Source: a virus. From it: DNA of 64,000 bases. Of the stretch, positions 53,138 to 61,953 are shown piece after piece. A model generated the notes under the pieces. It had not been told where the DNA came from and did no database searches. It saw nothing but the letters and a program-made list of their open reading frames with translations. Numbering within the stretch: position 1 is the first letter of the stretch; the number at the start of each line of letters is the position of its first letter. The position numbers and the translations under genes were made by a program. The stretch covers positions 62,001 to 126,000 of IMG/VR virus record IMGVR_UViG_3300023184_008416, one strand, 5' to 3'.

Positions 53138-56100
53138 ATGGATTTACCTGACAAAGAACTTGACAAAAAAATTCGATCAATTTTCTTGAACATGCACAAC
53201 GGCATGTTCCCGAGCAATGTGAAATTATTTGAAAAATTCGTAGACGAAAACACGGAAGTCGCACCATGGAACGAAATTGATCCAGACAAATCTGTGTATA
53301 CTGAAGAATTTCAGGGTTTTAAACTCGTAAAAATGATAAAACGTTTAATAATCATTGCCCCAGATCCTGATGATGTTCCTGCATTTAAAAACACAAGCTT
53401 TGGCTCTGGAAAAGGAAAACCCGCGCTCGCAAGATTTGATAAGGGTTTCATTAATCTTAGTGGTAATAAAAAAAATTATTTAATTTTTAATGTAAAAGAT
53501 CAACTTGCATCAACACCTGATGATCGTGCAGCCTTTAACACAACTCAATTTATGAATCGAATGCCTTCAACACTGGTATCGTCAATGATGCCCTACGTTG
53601 ACATAGAATTTGAATACGGCAATCCTCCCGGGTCTCTTAAGTCTGATTTTAAAAACAAGAATGAAAAACCGCCAGGTCTACTGAGATATCTACTCCAGGG
53701 TAACGAACTAGGATCTTTTGACAGATTGATATTACAAAACAGCACGATTTTCCCACCGACCGATTCAACTGCAAACATACGTAGTTATTCCGGAATGGAA
53801 ACTTTTCTTAAGCCCGTGACTCTTGCAGATCCTAATTCATCTGGTCCTGATTCTTTGGATCCCTTTGCACCATTTTTATCTGTTGATTCTTTTACGGTTA
53901 CCAATGTATCGCAGGGTTCAGGAACTGGTGATCTTCAACGCAAGCGAGGTTCTTTGAATATTACTTTACATGATCGCTCAAGATTACCAGAAATCGCCGA
54001 TCTAGTAAGACCTGAATATATTTCTCAAATTAATGTATGGGTAACATACGGTTGGCGTTGTAATAAATACGGAACTGAGGGTGCTGTTTCTGAAAATGAT
54101 GTTTATGAAAAATATTCTGATTTTATTAATGGCAATTTTTTAGTTAAAGACTGTTTCTATGTCAGCAATTCGTCTTTTTCTTTTGAGGGAAATGGCATTA
54201 AGATTTCTTTGACTCTGACTTGCAGAGGGGGAACGGAATCAGAATATCAATCAATTGATGTTGCCTTATTGGAAGACGCTCCTCTTCTTCGGTCGGAAGA
54301 TTTAAGTAAAAATGGTGCAAAAGCGTCTCCAAATCTTCAAAGGATTCAAAACATTGCAACATTACTTGACAGGCTTCGAGCAGAAGAGAAGGGAATTTTA
54401 GATTCCCTTGAACGTTCAAAGAAAAATACGTCGATACTCGGATCTGATATCATTCATAACTTAGATGATTATCCAAATTATGCAGCTATTGACAAAAAAG
54501 AATTAAGTTCAAAACTCGAAGAGATTGAAAATAAATTAAAAGTAAGTCTTGGCGATGAGTTTAAGTCACAGGGTCAACAATTTATGAAAGATTTAAGGGA
54601 GTTGTTGCAACAAAATCAACAAAATAACAATAACTACACCAAAGAAACAGAATTATATGAAGGTCTTACTTCTAGGGTTCAAAAAGTTTTTAAGAAATTA
54701 AAAGAAAAAAATGATGTGTTCATGATTAGCGGTTGGGCTCAACAAACAGGTGCAGCATATGCAGTACCAGATAAAATCAAGGCAGCGGGTGTACCACTTA
54801 CTCTTAATAATGCTAAAATACCTGTAAATAATTTTATGTCTTACGGACATATTTTTTCATCAATTGTCGTCGGTGCTGCACTAAAAACACCAAATGTGAG
54901 AGAAGTACAGGTGCTTTTTTATCCAATGAATCCAACATTTAAAAACAATGATCCTCATTATAAAGAACCACAAAATTTCAATATAAGTTCTTTCCCCTTG
55001 GAGACAGCTGTATTTCTTGACAAATACAGGCGTATGGAAATGCAAACTGGATTAAAAAACAACTTAAAAGTGGGCCACATTATCACGATATTAAAACAAA
55101 TGGTAGAAGACCCCGCAGCAATACCTTATGATCTGCGTCAATATCTTGAACCTTACGATGCCGAACGCAAAGAAACGGACAAAAAAGACGGACCGTCTTG
55201 GCAGAAAACCCTCAATGCTGAAGGGAAACTGGCAAAAGCAAGGTACGAAGAGACAATCATAAAGCCTGAAATTAGTGTTGAAATTGAGAGTTATATGATT
55301 GACACTGGTGAAATCACGGGAGTTCTTAACAACGGATCTGTTGACTTGCTGACACACTTTGAAAAAACGGCGGCTGATTATCGAAGAACGGGTGATGGTC
55401 TTGGATTAGGATTAAGATTTATTGTTTCTGACAAAAGCAGGGGACGTTCTCAATTTAATGAAAAGGGTTTACTACAACAAATCAAACAGTCTAAATCAGA
55501 AGACAGAGGCAAGTTACTTGATCAAACATTAAATGAAATAAACAGTAGTTTAGAAAGACTAAAAATTTTATCCGGAGATCAAAACAACGGTTCCTCGGTC
55601 ATAATGATGGACCCTCAACAGGTTTATAATGATAAAACAAAATCAACAGGCGCTCAATTAAACAAAGATCCCAGTGCAAGGGCAACAGTCTTAAGTGAAT
55701 ATGTCAAATTAATCTTGAATGGCGGAGTTTCTCAACATCCACCCATGGCAATTTTTAATTCTCCGTCAACTCGATTTGTCAAAGAATTGATATCAATGGG
55801 TTATCCAACGATTGTTTATGGTTCTCAAGGATCGGTGATTAAAACGATTTCAGGAGGTTCCAAGATTAATCCCCTGATCGGCGCGTCTAATATGTACGAA
55901 AGTACGACAAAACCGGGACAACCTCTGGCTTCGTCTGGAAAGAACGGCATACCCGTACAAGTTCAGCCTGGAGAAATTAATGTCACTTGTCTTGGGTGTC
56001 CCTTGGTTCGGTACGGACAATTTTTCTTTATTGACATGGGAACAAACACCCAAACCGATAACGTTTACATAGCCACAGGAGTTACACACAATTTTACACC

Positions 56101-56212
56101 CGGCGCTTTTGAGACCCAAATCAAGTTCTCACCATACAATAGATATAACGCATTGCAAGGTCCCAGAGAAATAATCGACTTGTTGGATCAGGTACAACAA
56201 TATCAAAATTGA
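53138..56212 (+). CDS. Baseplate hub-type structural protein
   Basis: The 1024-residue product has a hub-like C-terminal domain: VTCLGCPLVRYGQFFFIDMG, then DNVYIATGVTHNFTPGAFET, a pattern of gp27/gpD-type hub proteins. Upstream are a beta domain (GSLNITLHDRSRLPEIADLV, about residues 268-287) and a charged coiled-coil insert with a Gln/Asn-rich loop (about 410-525). It lies directly after the LysM-like gene. The hub attaches the tail tip to the tube. Assignment is by motif resemblance and order. No lysozyme domain was seen. Confidence 0.65.
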   Translation: MDLPDKELDKKIRSIFLNMHNGMFPSNVKLFEKFVDENTEVAPWNEIDPDKSVYTEEFQGFKLVKMIKRLIIIAPDPDDVPAFKNTSFGSGKGKPALARFDKGFINLSGNKKNYLIFNVKDQLASTPDDRAAFNTTQFMNRMPSTLVSSMMPYVDIEFEYGNPPGSLKSDFKNKNEKPPGLLRYLLQGNELGSFDRLILQNSTIFPPTDSTANIRSYSGMETFLKPVTLADPNSSGPDSLDPFAPFLSVDSFTVTNVSQGSGTGDLQRKRGSLNITLHDRSRLPEIADLVRPEYISQINVWVTYGWRCNKYGTEGAVSENDVYEKYSDFINGNFLVKDCFYVSNSSFSFEGNGIKISLTLTCRGGTESEYQSIDVALLEDAPLLRSEDLSKNGAKASPNLQRIQNIATLLDRLRAEEKGILDSLERSKKNTSILGSDIIHNLDDYPNYAAIDKKELSSKLEEIENKLKVSLGDEFKSQGQQFMKDLRELLQQNQQNNNNYTKETELYEGLTSRVQKVFKKLKEKNDVFMISGWAQQTGAAYAVPDKIKAAGVPLTLNNAKIPVNNFMSYGHIFSSIVVGAALKTPNVREVQVLFYPMNPTFKNNDPHYKEPQNFNISSFPLETAVFLDKYRRMEMQTGLKNNLKVGHIITILKQMVEDPAAIPYDLRQYLEPYDAERKETDKKDGPSWQKTLNAEGKLAKARYEETIIKPEISVEIESYMIDTGEITGVLNNGSVDLLTHFEKTAADYRRTGDGLGLGLRFIVSDKSRGRSQFNEKGLLQQIKQSKSEDRGKLLDQTLNEINSSLERLKILSGDQNNGSSVIMMDPQQVYNDKTKSTGAQLNKDPSARATVLSEYVKLILNGGVSQHPPMAIFNSPSTRFVKELISMGYPTIVYGSQGSVIKTISGGSKINPLIGASNMYESTTKPGQPLASSGKNGIPVQVQPGEINVTCLGCPLVRYGQFFFIDMGTNTQTDNVYIATGVTHNFTPGAFETQIKFSPYNRYNALQGPREIIDLLDQVQQYQN

Positions 56213-56272
56213 ATTATCTTCAGTGTAAAAACAACATGAACACACAGATTTCTTGTTATATCATTTGAATTA

Positions 56273-57478
56273 ATGTCTTTGATTCAAGACGTTTATCTGT
56301 GTCCCGATGTCACGGGTGTTCAGGGTTCAGGTTTGTTGATCTCCACAACGGGAACCTTCACACGTCTATCTCGGCGACCACCTGGAACGTGGTTTTTGCG
56401 GTCTGCCTTGCGACCCAACGATGATTCTCCAAACGTAAACACTGCGTTGCGTCTCGAGGCACGTGATTGTATCGCGGTGCCTTCGCCCAAATTTTCATCA
56501 ACGCTGACTGGTATGCCACAAGGAACGTCACCACCGTGGCCCATGTTGATGCCGCGTCGTGAGTATCTGTCGTACATAAATTCAGTGATTGATTGTGTCA
56601 GAAGCAGTTTGAATCTCTCAGACAATTCATATTACTTGAATGCATGGTCTCAGGTGACTCATTTATTCACGTCAATGCAACGTTTGGTCGCTCCCAATCC
56701 GGTCATGTTTGATGATCAATCGTGTCACGAAGCGGCTTCATTTCGTCCTCGTGGAGGAAAGTGCGACACCATTTCCTACAACAGATTCGGAACACGTACT
56801 GGTCGCTTGACCACGTCGTCAGGTCCACAGATCTTGACACTCAGGAAGGACCACAGAAAATTCTTGAGGTCTCGTTGGGGGGATAATGGTCTGTTATTAT
56901 CGCTGGATTTTTCTGCCCTGGAGGTGAGGCTCCTGATGTCAGATATGGCCGGAATTGTGGTACAACAGGATCCGTACCTGGACCTGTCTGGCGCACTGAT
57001 GGGTGAGTTAAACAGAGAAAAATCCAAGCTTGCTCTGATCTCAACAGTGTACGGATCAACAACCCACGGCCTGTCACAATCCCTCGGTGTCTCTCTGACT
57101 GAGGCCAAACACATTCACTCGACAATTGCTGAACGGTGTGGGGTGGGAGACCTGCTAAAAAGACTGCGATCAGAACACAACAAAAATGGCTTCATCAGAA
57201 ATCGGTATGGGCGCCGGATAGAAACCCCAGATCCAGGCGATGGCCAACTTCTTAACTCTTACTTGCAATCTACTGGTGTCGACGTAGCGCTGCTTGGCTT
57301 TTCTGAAATAATCCGTAGGCTTAATTCCGACCATGCCGTCCCCGTCGCCCTGCTACATGACGCCCTGATTCTGGACACGACCCAAGAGTTTGCAGATAAA
57401 ATTAGTGTTTCGTTGTCGATCCCAGTCCCAGGATTCATCGGCAAGTTTCCAATAAAGGTAAGTGCGTTCAACACTTGA
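56273..57478 (+). CDS. Minimal family-A DNA polymerase (polymerase domain only)
   Basis: The 401-residue product carries the family-A polymerase motifs: FGTRTGRLTTSSGPQIL (about residues 172-188), motif A DFSALEVRLL (D212), an O-helix with R248, K252 and Y260 in the order of Taq R659, K663 and Y671, FIRNRYGRRIETP, and motif C LLHDALILD (H362, D363). The position of E. coli F762 is Ile256, and the Glu of the usual HDE is Ala364. There is no 3'-5' or 5'-3' exonuclease domain. It begins the replication cluster. Whether it is the replicative enzyme is open, since T4 relatives normally use a family-B polymerase. Confidence 0.85.
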   Translation: MSLIQDVYLCPDVTGVQGSGLLISTTGTFTRLSRRPPGTWFLRSALRPNDDSPNVNTALRLEARDCIAVPSPKFSSTLTGMPQGTSPPWPMLMPRREYLSYINSVIDCVRSSLNLSDNSYYLNAWSQVTHLFTSMQRLVAPNPVMFDDQSCHEAASFRPRGGKCDTISYNRFGTRTGRLTTSSGPQILTLRKDHRKFLRSRWGDNGLLLSLDFSALEVRLLMSDMAGIVVQQDPYLDLSGALMGELNREKSKLALISTVYGSTTHGLSQSLGVSLTEAKHIHSTIAERCGVGDLLKRLRSEHNKNGFIRNRYGRRIETPDPGDGQLLNSYLQSTGVDVALLGFSEIIRRLNSDHAVPVALLHDALILDTTQEFADKISVSLSIPVPGFIGKFPIKVSAFNT

Positions 57479-57510
57479 ACTTTTCTATTTTAAGATAATA
57501 AAGTCGATCC

Positions 57511-58104
57511 ATGAGTTTAACACCTGAACAAATTGAAGAGAATTGGAAGAAGTATTATGGTTTGTGCCAAAAAACTTTAGGAGACAGGTCAGCAGCCGCG
57601 ACAGCAATGTTGGACGCCCTGGAAGACAGGTTGGCTGTTTGTCCTGCTTCTGGAAAGGTAGAATTCCACAATGCATTTTTAGGGGGATTGGTAGAACACT
57701 CTTTAAGGGTTCTGTCAAACGCTTTCACCCTGGTCAAAGCATTTGGGTGGGATGTACCAAAGGATTCTTTGGTAATTGGAGCACTTTTTCATGACCTCGG
57801 AAAAGTAGGTGATGATAAAGATGATTATTACGTAGCACAGGATTCTGATTGGCATCGTGAGAAATTGGGAGAGATGTACAAGCACAATAAAGAGATTCGT
57901 TACATGACAGTACCCGATCGTGGTGTCTGGTTGTGTCAGCACTACGGTCTTCGTCTCACTCATGATGAATATTTGGCTATCAAGCTTAATGACGGTTGGG
58001 TTCTGCAAGAGAACAAACAATATTGTCTCAAGGAACCAAAGCTCGCTCACGTCATTATGACTGCAGATTACATTGCTACGATGCAGGAGAAAGGACTTTT
58101 GTGA
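57511..58104 (+). CDS. HD-domain phosphohydrolase
   Basis: The 197-residue product has the HD pattern: GGLVEHSLRVL (H63), GALFHDLGKVGD (H94, D95), a further His in CQHYGLRLTHDEYLAIKLND, and TADYIA with the last Asp. HD enzymes cleave phosphoester bonds of nucleotides or RNA. The GGLVEH spacing recalls YhaM-type proteins. A nucleotide- or RNA-processing role in replication fits the neighbours but the substrate cannot be read. A TTGAAC/TAATAA pair (16-base spacer) lies just upstream, with a near-leaderless start. Confidence 0.8.
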   Translation: MSLTPEQIEENWKKYYGLCQKTLGDRSAAATAMLDALEDRLAVCPASGKVEFHNAFLGGLVEHSLRVLSNAFTLVKAFGWDVPKDSLVIGALFHDLGKVGDDKDDYYVAQDSDWHREKLGEMYKHNKEIRYMTVPDRGVWLCQHYGLRLTHDEYLAIKLNDGWVLQENKQYCLKEPKLAHVIMTADYIATMQEKGLL

Positions 58105-58108
58105 TCCC

Positions 58109-58120
58109 TTGATACTTAGG
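58109..58120 (+). promoter_or_regulatory. GATACTTA motif directly before a small gene
   Basis: TTGATACTTAGG lies 4 bases before the ATG at 58125 and overlaps the place of a ribosome-binding site. It matches the motif before structural genes, but the short distance would make the transcript leaderless. Confidence 0.3.
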
Positions 58121-58124
58121 GAAC

Positions 58125-58325
58125 ATGGACGTTAACACACTAAAAAATTACATTGTTGAGATTTTACAAGATATCGCTTTAGATGAAGCAATGGTGGTAG
58201 GAGGAGCTGGCGGAGTACCTCAAATACAAGGTTTTAGTGGACCTTTATCTGGTCCTCCACTACCAAAACTTGCATCTAAAACCAAAAAGCGTGCAAAATC
58301 AAAAAAGAAAAAGAAATCTCAATAA
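58125..58325 (+). CDS. 66-residue protein with basic C-terminus
   Basis: The product begins with an amphipathic helix (VNTLKNYIVEILQDIALDEA), loosely like the KLT-type helices of the head module. It continues with a Gly/Pro-rich linker and ends in a Lys-rich tail. No known family. It separates the HD gene from the ssDNA-binding protein gene. Confidence 0.55.
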   Translation: MDVNTLKNYIVEILQDIALDEAMVVGGAGGVPQIQGFSGPLSGPPLPKLASKTKKRAKSKKKKKSQ

Positions 58326-58432
58326 AACTTAAAAGATTATTGTGTGAAACACAACGCACCGTGAGGATTAGAATTTAATTACTGATCACAAATTACTTTG
58401 AGATCGTTTATTAAAAAGGAAAGAGGAAATTT

Positions 58433-59263
58433 ATGGCTATTGATCTAGAGGCGATTCGTCGTAAGGTTGCAGAGCTCAACGGAACTGCAAATAAGAGAAT
58501 GTCAAATGTCCAACTGTGGAAGCCCACAGTGGGAGAATATCGTGTTAGGTGTCTACCTTGGAAGAATACTCCAGAGGGCCAACCTTTCATGGAACGTTGG
58601 TTTTATTACATTGGAACCAATCCTGGAATTCTGGCACCAAATCAGTTTGGAAAGCCAGACCCCATCAATGATTTGATGAAAAAGTTGTATTCTACAGGTA
58701 AGCCCGCCGATCGTGAGCAGGCTAAAAAGTTGCAGGCAAAAATGCGTTGTTATGCTCCTGTCATTGTCAGGGGTGAAGAGGACAAAGGAGTTCAGGTCTG
58801 GTCATTCGGTAAACTTGTGTATCAGCGATTGCTAAGCTTCTTCATTGATTCTGAGATTGGCGACATTCTGTCGCCTACGGATGGATTTGATCTGGTTGTT
58901 AAGATGTCTCAGCCTCCTGGCAAGCAATTTATGGATACGACTGTTGACGCAGCTCGTAGATCTTCCAAATTGTCAGATACTTCTGAACAGGCGCAGAAGT
59001 GGTTGGATGGAATTCCAAATATTGATGACATGTATCGTCTTAAGTCAACAGAGGAGATCACATCAGTTCTCAATTCTTGGATCAATGGTGATTCTGCCCC
59101 AGAGGTTGTTTCCCCCGGTCCTGGAACGTCCAAGGGTTCGGTAAAGACAGATGCGTTAGATGATCTGGTTGCCGAGGTAAAGACGACAGCACCAAAGGTA
59201 AAGAAGGAAGACGGTAAGTCTAAGAAATCTTTAGATGAAGCATTTGATGATCTTATGAGCTAA
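58433..59263 (+). CDS. 32: Single-stranded DNA-binding protein (T4 gp32-like)
   Basis: gp32 coats ssDNA in replication, recombination and repair. The 276-residue product has a basic N-terminal (B) segment (LEAIRRKVAELNG) and an OB-fold core (NVQLWKPTVGEYRVRCLPWK, QVWSFGKLVYQRLLSFF). It ends in an acidic C-terminal tail (SLDEAFDDLMS) like the protein-interaction tail of T4 gp32. The T4 zinc-binding Cys/His set is not visible; only two cysteines occur. A GAGGAAA site precedes ATG and a terminator follows. Confidence 0.9.
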   Translation: MAIDLEAIRRKVAELNGTANKRMSNVQLWKPTVGEYRVRCLPWKNTPEGQPFMERWFYYIGTNPGILAPNQFGKPDPINDLMKKLYSTGKPADREQAKKLQAKMRCYAPVIVRGEEDKGVQVWSFGKLVYQRLLSFFIDSEIGDILSPTDGFDLVVKMSQPPGKQFMDTTVDAARRSSKLSDTSEQAQKWLDGIPNIDDMYRLKSTEEITSVLNSWINGDSAPEVVSPGPGTSKGSVKTDALDDLVAEVKTTAPKVKKEDGKSKKSLDEAFDDLMS

Positions 59264-59283
59264 TTTAGTTTACAATAATCTGT

Positions 59284-59330
59284 GATCGCCGGGGCATAAA
59301 TTAATTGATTAGCTCCGGCGATTTTTTATT
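59284..59330 (+). terminator. Rho-independent terminator after gene 32
   Basis: An 11-bp stem (ATCGCCGGGGC with GCTCCGGCGAT, one G-U pair) with a 16-base loop is followed by TTTTTTATTT. Confidence 0.88.
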
Positions 59331-59359
59331 TGTCACATGAACCCCTAATGCTGTAGGAT
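59330..59359 (+). promoter_or_regulatory. Sigma70-like promoter for uvsX
   Basis: TTGTCA and TAGGAT are separated by 18 bases, directly after the gene 32 terminator. The uvsX ATG follows the -10 box by only 7 bases and has no Shine-Dalgarno sequence, implying a leaderless mRNA. Confidence 0.5.
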
Positions 59360-59366
59360 AGCGAAC

Positions 59367-60548
59367 ATGGCACGCAAGTTAAACGAAATCACAACAACAC
59401 AAACCAAATCTCCCGCTGATGATATTGCTTCACAACTCATCAAAGATTTAAATAAAACATTTGGAACCAGGGTTGCATATAACCTCAGTGAAGATGAAGC
59501 TCCCACGGTCGTGAAGCGTTGGATTGATACAGGCTCAATTCAACTTGATTATGCAATCAGAAACAGCACCGATGGTGGTTACCCAGAAGGAAGAATCATA
59601 GAAATTTCAGGCCTACCATCATCAGGAAAATCTCACCTCGCTTATCATGCAGCTGCAGTAACACAAAAGTTAGGTGGGTTAGTCGTCTATGTAGACACAG
59701 AAAATGCGACTCCTGTGCAGAAGCTGGCTAACATGGGGATTGATGTTGCGCATAGATTTGTTTATTGCGACACACACTGTACAGAAGAAGTTTTTGCTAT
59801 CATTGAGTCGACGATTCTTAAAGCAAAACAAATCATTGATAAAAACGTTCCAATCTTGGTCATCTGGGACTCTGTGGCAGCGACTTCTCCCAAGGCCGAG
59901 TTGGAAGGCGAGTATGATCAGAATTCCATGGGTCTGCAGGCTCGAGTCATTTCAAAGGGCATGCGTAAAATTACGGGTGTCATCGGGCAGAATAACGTCA
60001 CCCTGCTCTGTTTGAATCAAATTCGTGATAATATTGGAGTGATGCATGGAGATCCATTGACCACCCCTGGTGGCCGTGCGATTCCCTTTCATGCTTCAGT
60101 TAGAATTCGTTTGGGTTCTGGTAGTCCTGTCAAAGACAAGGCTGGCAATATCATTGGCATTCATACGACTGTGACGATTAAGAAAAATAAGGTCGCTGCA
60201 CCCTTTCGTAAGTGTGAGTTTGATATTATCTTTGGGAAGGGTATTGTCGAGGATGAATATCTTTTTGATGAAGTCCGGTCACATTGCAAAGAATCAGGTC
60301 CTGTTAAACGAGGAGGCAAAGACATTAATATTTCCGGCGAAGGTGCATGGAAAGAGTTGGTTGTCACCGACACAAAAACGGGTGAAGTGTTGCTTGAAAA
60401 GAAATTTTATAAATCGGAATTTGGAGAAATGTTAAAGGATGACAAGTACAGGGAATACATAATGTCAGCAATTGATTCAGCACTCACTTTGGTCGGAGGT
60501 GAACCATCCGGTGAAGGCGACGGCGAAGGAGAAACAAGCGATGAGTAA
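59367..60548 (+). CDS. uvsX: UvsX/RecA-type recombinase
   Basis: UvsX forms filaments on ssDNA and drives strand exchange for recombination-dependent replication. The 393-residue product has Walker A GLPSSGKS (residues 82-89), a YVDTEN segment, Walker B VPILVIWDSV (161-170), and an L2-like region with CLNQIRDN and PGGRAIPFHASVRIRL. The C-terminus is acidic and Gly-rich. It overlaps the dUTPase start by 8 bases. The order uvsX then helicase, with a few genes between, recalls T4. Confidence 0.95.
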   Translation: MARKLNEITTTQTKSPADDIASQLIKDLNKTFGTRVAYNLSEDEAPTVVKRWIDTGSIQLDYAIRNSTDGGYPEGRIIEISGLPSSGKSHLAYHAAAVTQKLGGLVVYVDTENATPVQKLANMGIDVAHRFVYCDTHCTEEVFAIIESTILKAKQIIDKNVPILVIWDSVAATSPKAELEGEYDQNSMGLQARVISKGMRKITGVIGQNNVTLLCLNQIRDNIGVMHGDPLTTPGGRAIPFHASVRIRLGSGSPVKDKAGNIIGIHTTVTIKKNKVAAPFRKCEFDIIFGKGIVEDEYLFDEVRSHCKESGPVKRGGKDINISGEGAWKELVVTDTKTGEVLLEKKFYKSEFGEMLKDDKYREYIMSAIDSALTLVGGEPSGEGDGEGETSDE

Positions 60549-60996
60549 TTTGAATGAAGCAGCAAATCCTGTATGGGTCAAATATGTTGCATGTGAAGGT
60601 GTTACAGTCCCTAAGTATCAGACTTTAGGTTCCGCGGGGTGTGACTTGCATTCGACAGAAGAGTGTATCGTAAGAGCTAGCGATAGGAGAGTCGTCAACA
60701 CCGGATTGAGACTGGAGTTACCTTCAGGTTACCAAGCTCAAGTTTGTTCCAGATCTGGTTTGGCAGCCAAATACGGGATCATGGTTCTAAATGCGCCTGG
60801 AATTATTGATCAAGACTTTACGGGGGAGATAAAAGTGATCTTGTTTAACTCAGGTAAGGAAGATTTTATTGTCAAAAAAGGCGATAGGATTGCACAACTT
60901 GTTTTCCTTCAAACATATCAGGCTATCTTTCAGAAGTCAGACGAACTACCCGAAACAACCAGAGGTCATGGTGGATTTGGTAGTACAGGCGTCTGA
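60541..60996 (+). CDS. dut: dUTPase (trimeric type)
   Basis: The enzyme hydrolyses dUTP to dUMP and pyrophosphate, keeping uracil out of DNA and supplying dTMP synthesis. The 151-residue product has all five motifs: AGCDLHS (32-38), RSGLA (71-75), PGIIDQDFTGE (86-96), GDRIAQL (114-120) and RGHGGFGSTG (141-150). Motif III has Phe where Tyr is usual. The start is the ATG overlapping uvsX; the longer upstream frame is inside uvsX. The stop overlaps the next start. Confidence 0.95.
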   Translation: MSNLNEAANPVWVKYVACEGVTVPKYQTLGSAGCDLHSTEECIVRASDRRVVNTGLRLELPSGYQAQVCSRSGLAAKYGIMVLNAPGIIDQDFTGEIKVILFNSGKEDFIVKKGDRIAQLVFLQTYQAIFQKSDELPETTRGHGGFGSTGV

Positions 60997-61946
60997 TGAC
61001 AATTGACAAATCAATTCTTATAATTGATGGATCAAACATGTTTATTAGGTGTTATAGCGCCTGCCCTGACATGTCATTACATGGTCACCAGGTCGGTGGA
61101 ACGATAGGCTCTTTGAGGACATTACGTCGTCTTTTAAATGAATTGCAACCTTCAGCCTTGTATCTTGTTTGGGAGGGTGGAGGTTCGTCTCGACGAAAGA
61201 GTCTGTTTTCTGAGTACAAAGAAAATCGTCGACCTGAAAAGCTGAATAGATTCTACGAAGATGATATTCCAGATTCAGACGACAATCGTCAACATCAGCT
61301 TGTGACTCTGATTAATTTGGTTAGGTTTCTTCCAATTAGACAATTATATGTTTCTGACTGTGAGGGAGATGATGTCATTGCTTTTTTGTGCAGAGGACCA
61401 CTACGAGGTTTAAATAAAGTTATTGCATCTTCTGATAAAGACATGTATCAACTTTTAGATCCTTTGACGAGGACATACTCCTTTCACAAGAAACGTTATG
61501 TTACAACTCAAGACGTGTTAGAAGAATTTAGAATATCTTGTGTCAATTTTTCTCTGGCCAAATCACTGTGTGGTGATCCGTCAGACAACATACCCGGTGT
61601 TGAGGGATTAGGTTTTAGGACAGTGGCAAAAAAATTCCCGTTTTTGGGATCAGATAATCCAATTATTTTACAAGATATTTTTGATTATTGTCACTCACGC
61701 GCAAAAGAATCTATCATTTATCGTCGAGTTTTGGAACACCGTGACGAGGTGGAAAGAAATTGGCGTTTAATTCACCTAGATGTTACATCGCTTGCTCCAG
61801 AGCAAATAAAACGTATTGAAACACAACTTAGTACATCAATACCCAAGGGGGATAGGATGTCACTAATTCGAGGTCTGGTTCAAGAGGGAATCGGAGATTT
61901 TGATGTTGAATCAATGTTCTACGCTTTTAACTGTCTAGAACGATAG
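60996..61946 (+). CDS. rnh: 5'-3' exonuclease/RNase H of the FEN family (T4 Rnh-like)
   Basis: FEN-type nucleases remove RNA primers and flaps. The 316-residue product has the acidic-site segments ILIIDGSNMFIRCY (D11), DCEGDDVIAF (121-130) and SSDKDMYQLL (145-154), and the helix-3-turn-helix LCGDPSDNIPGVEGLGFRTV. Its length is close to T4 RNase H (305). The start overlaps the dUTPase stop (TGATG type), indicating coupling. It sits with ssDNA-binding, recombinase and helicase genes. Confidence 0.9.
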   Translation: MTIDKSILIIDGSNMFIRCYSACPDMSLHGHQVGGTIGSLRTLRRLLNELQPSALYLVWEGGGSSRRKSLFSEYKENRRPEKLNRFYEDDIPDSDDNRQHQLVTLINLVRFLPIRQLYVSDCEGDDVIAFLCRGPLRGLNKVIASSDKDMYQLLDPLTRTYSFHKKRYVTTQDVLEEFRISCVNFSLAKSLCGDPSDNIPGVEGLGFRTVAKKFPFLGSDNPIILQDIFDYCHSRAKESIIYRRVLEHRDEVERNWRLIHLDVTSLAPEQIKRIETQLSTSIPKGDRMSLIRGLVQEGIGDFDVESMFYAFNCLER

Positions 61947-61953
61947 GAAAATC

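Noticed and set aside
60472-60540. Longer N-terminus for the dUTPase
   Set aside because: It overlaps the uvsX end, and the first dUTPase motif is at the normal distance from ATG 60541.
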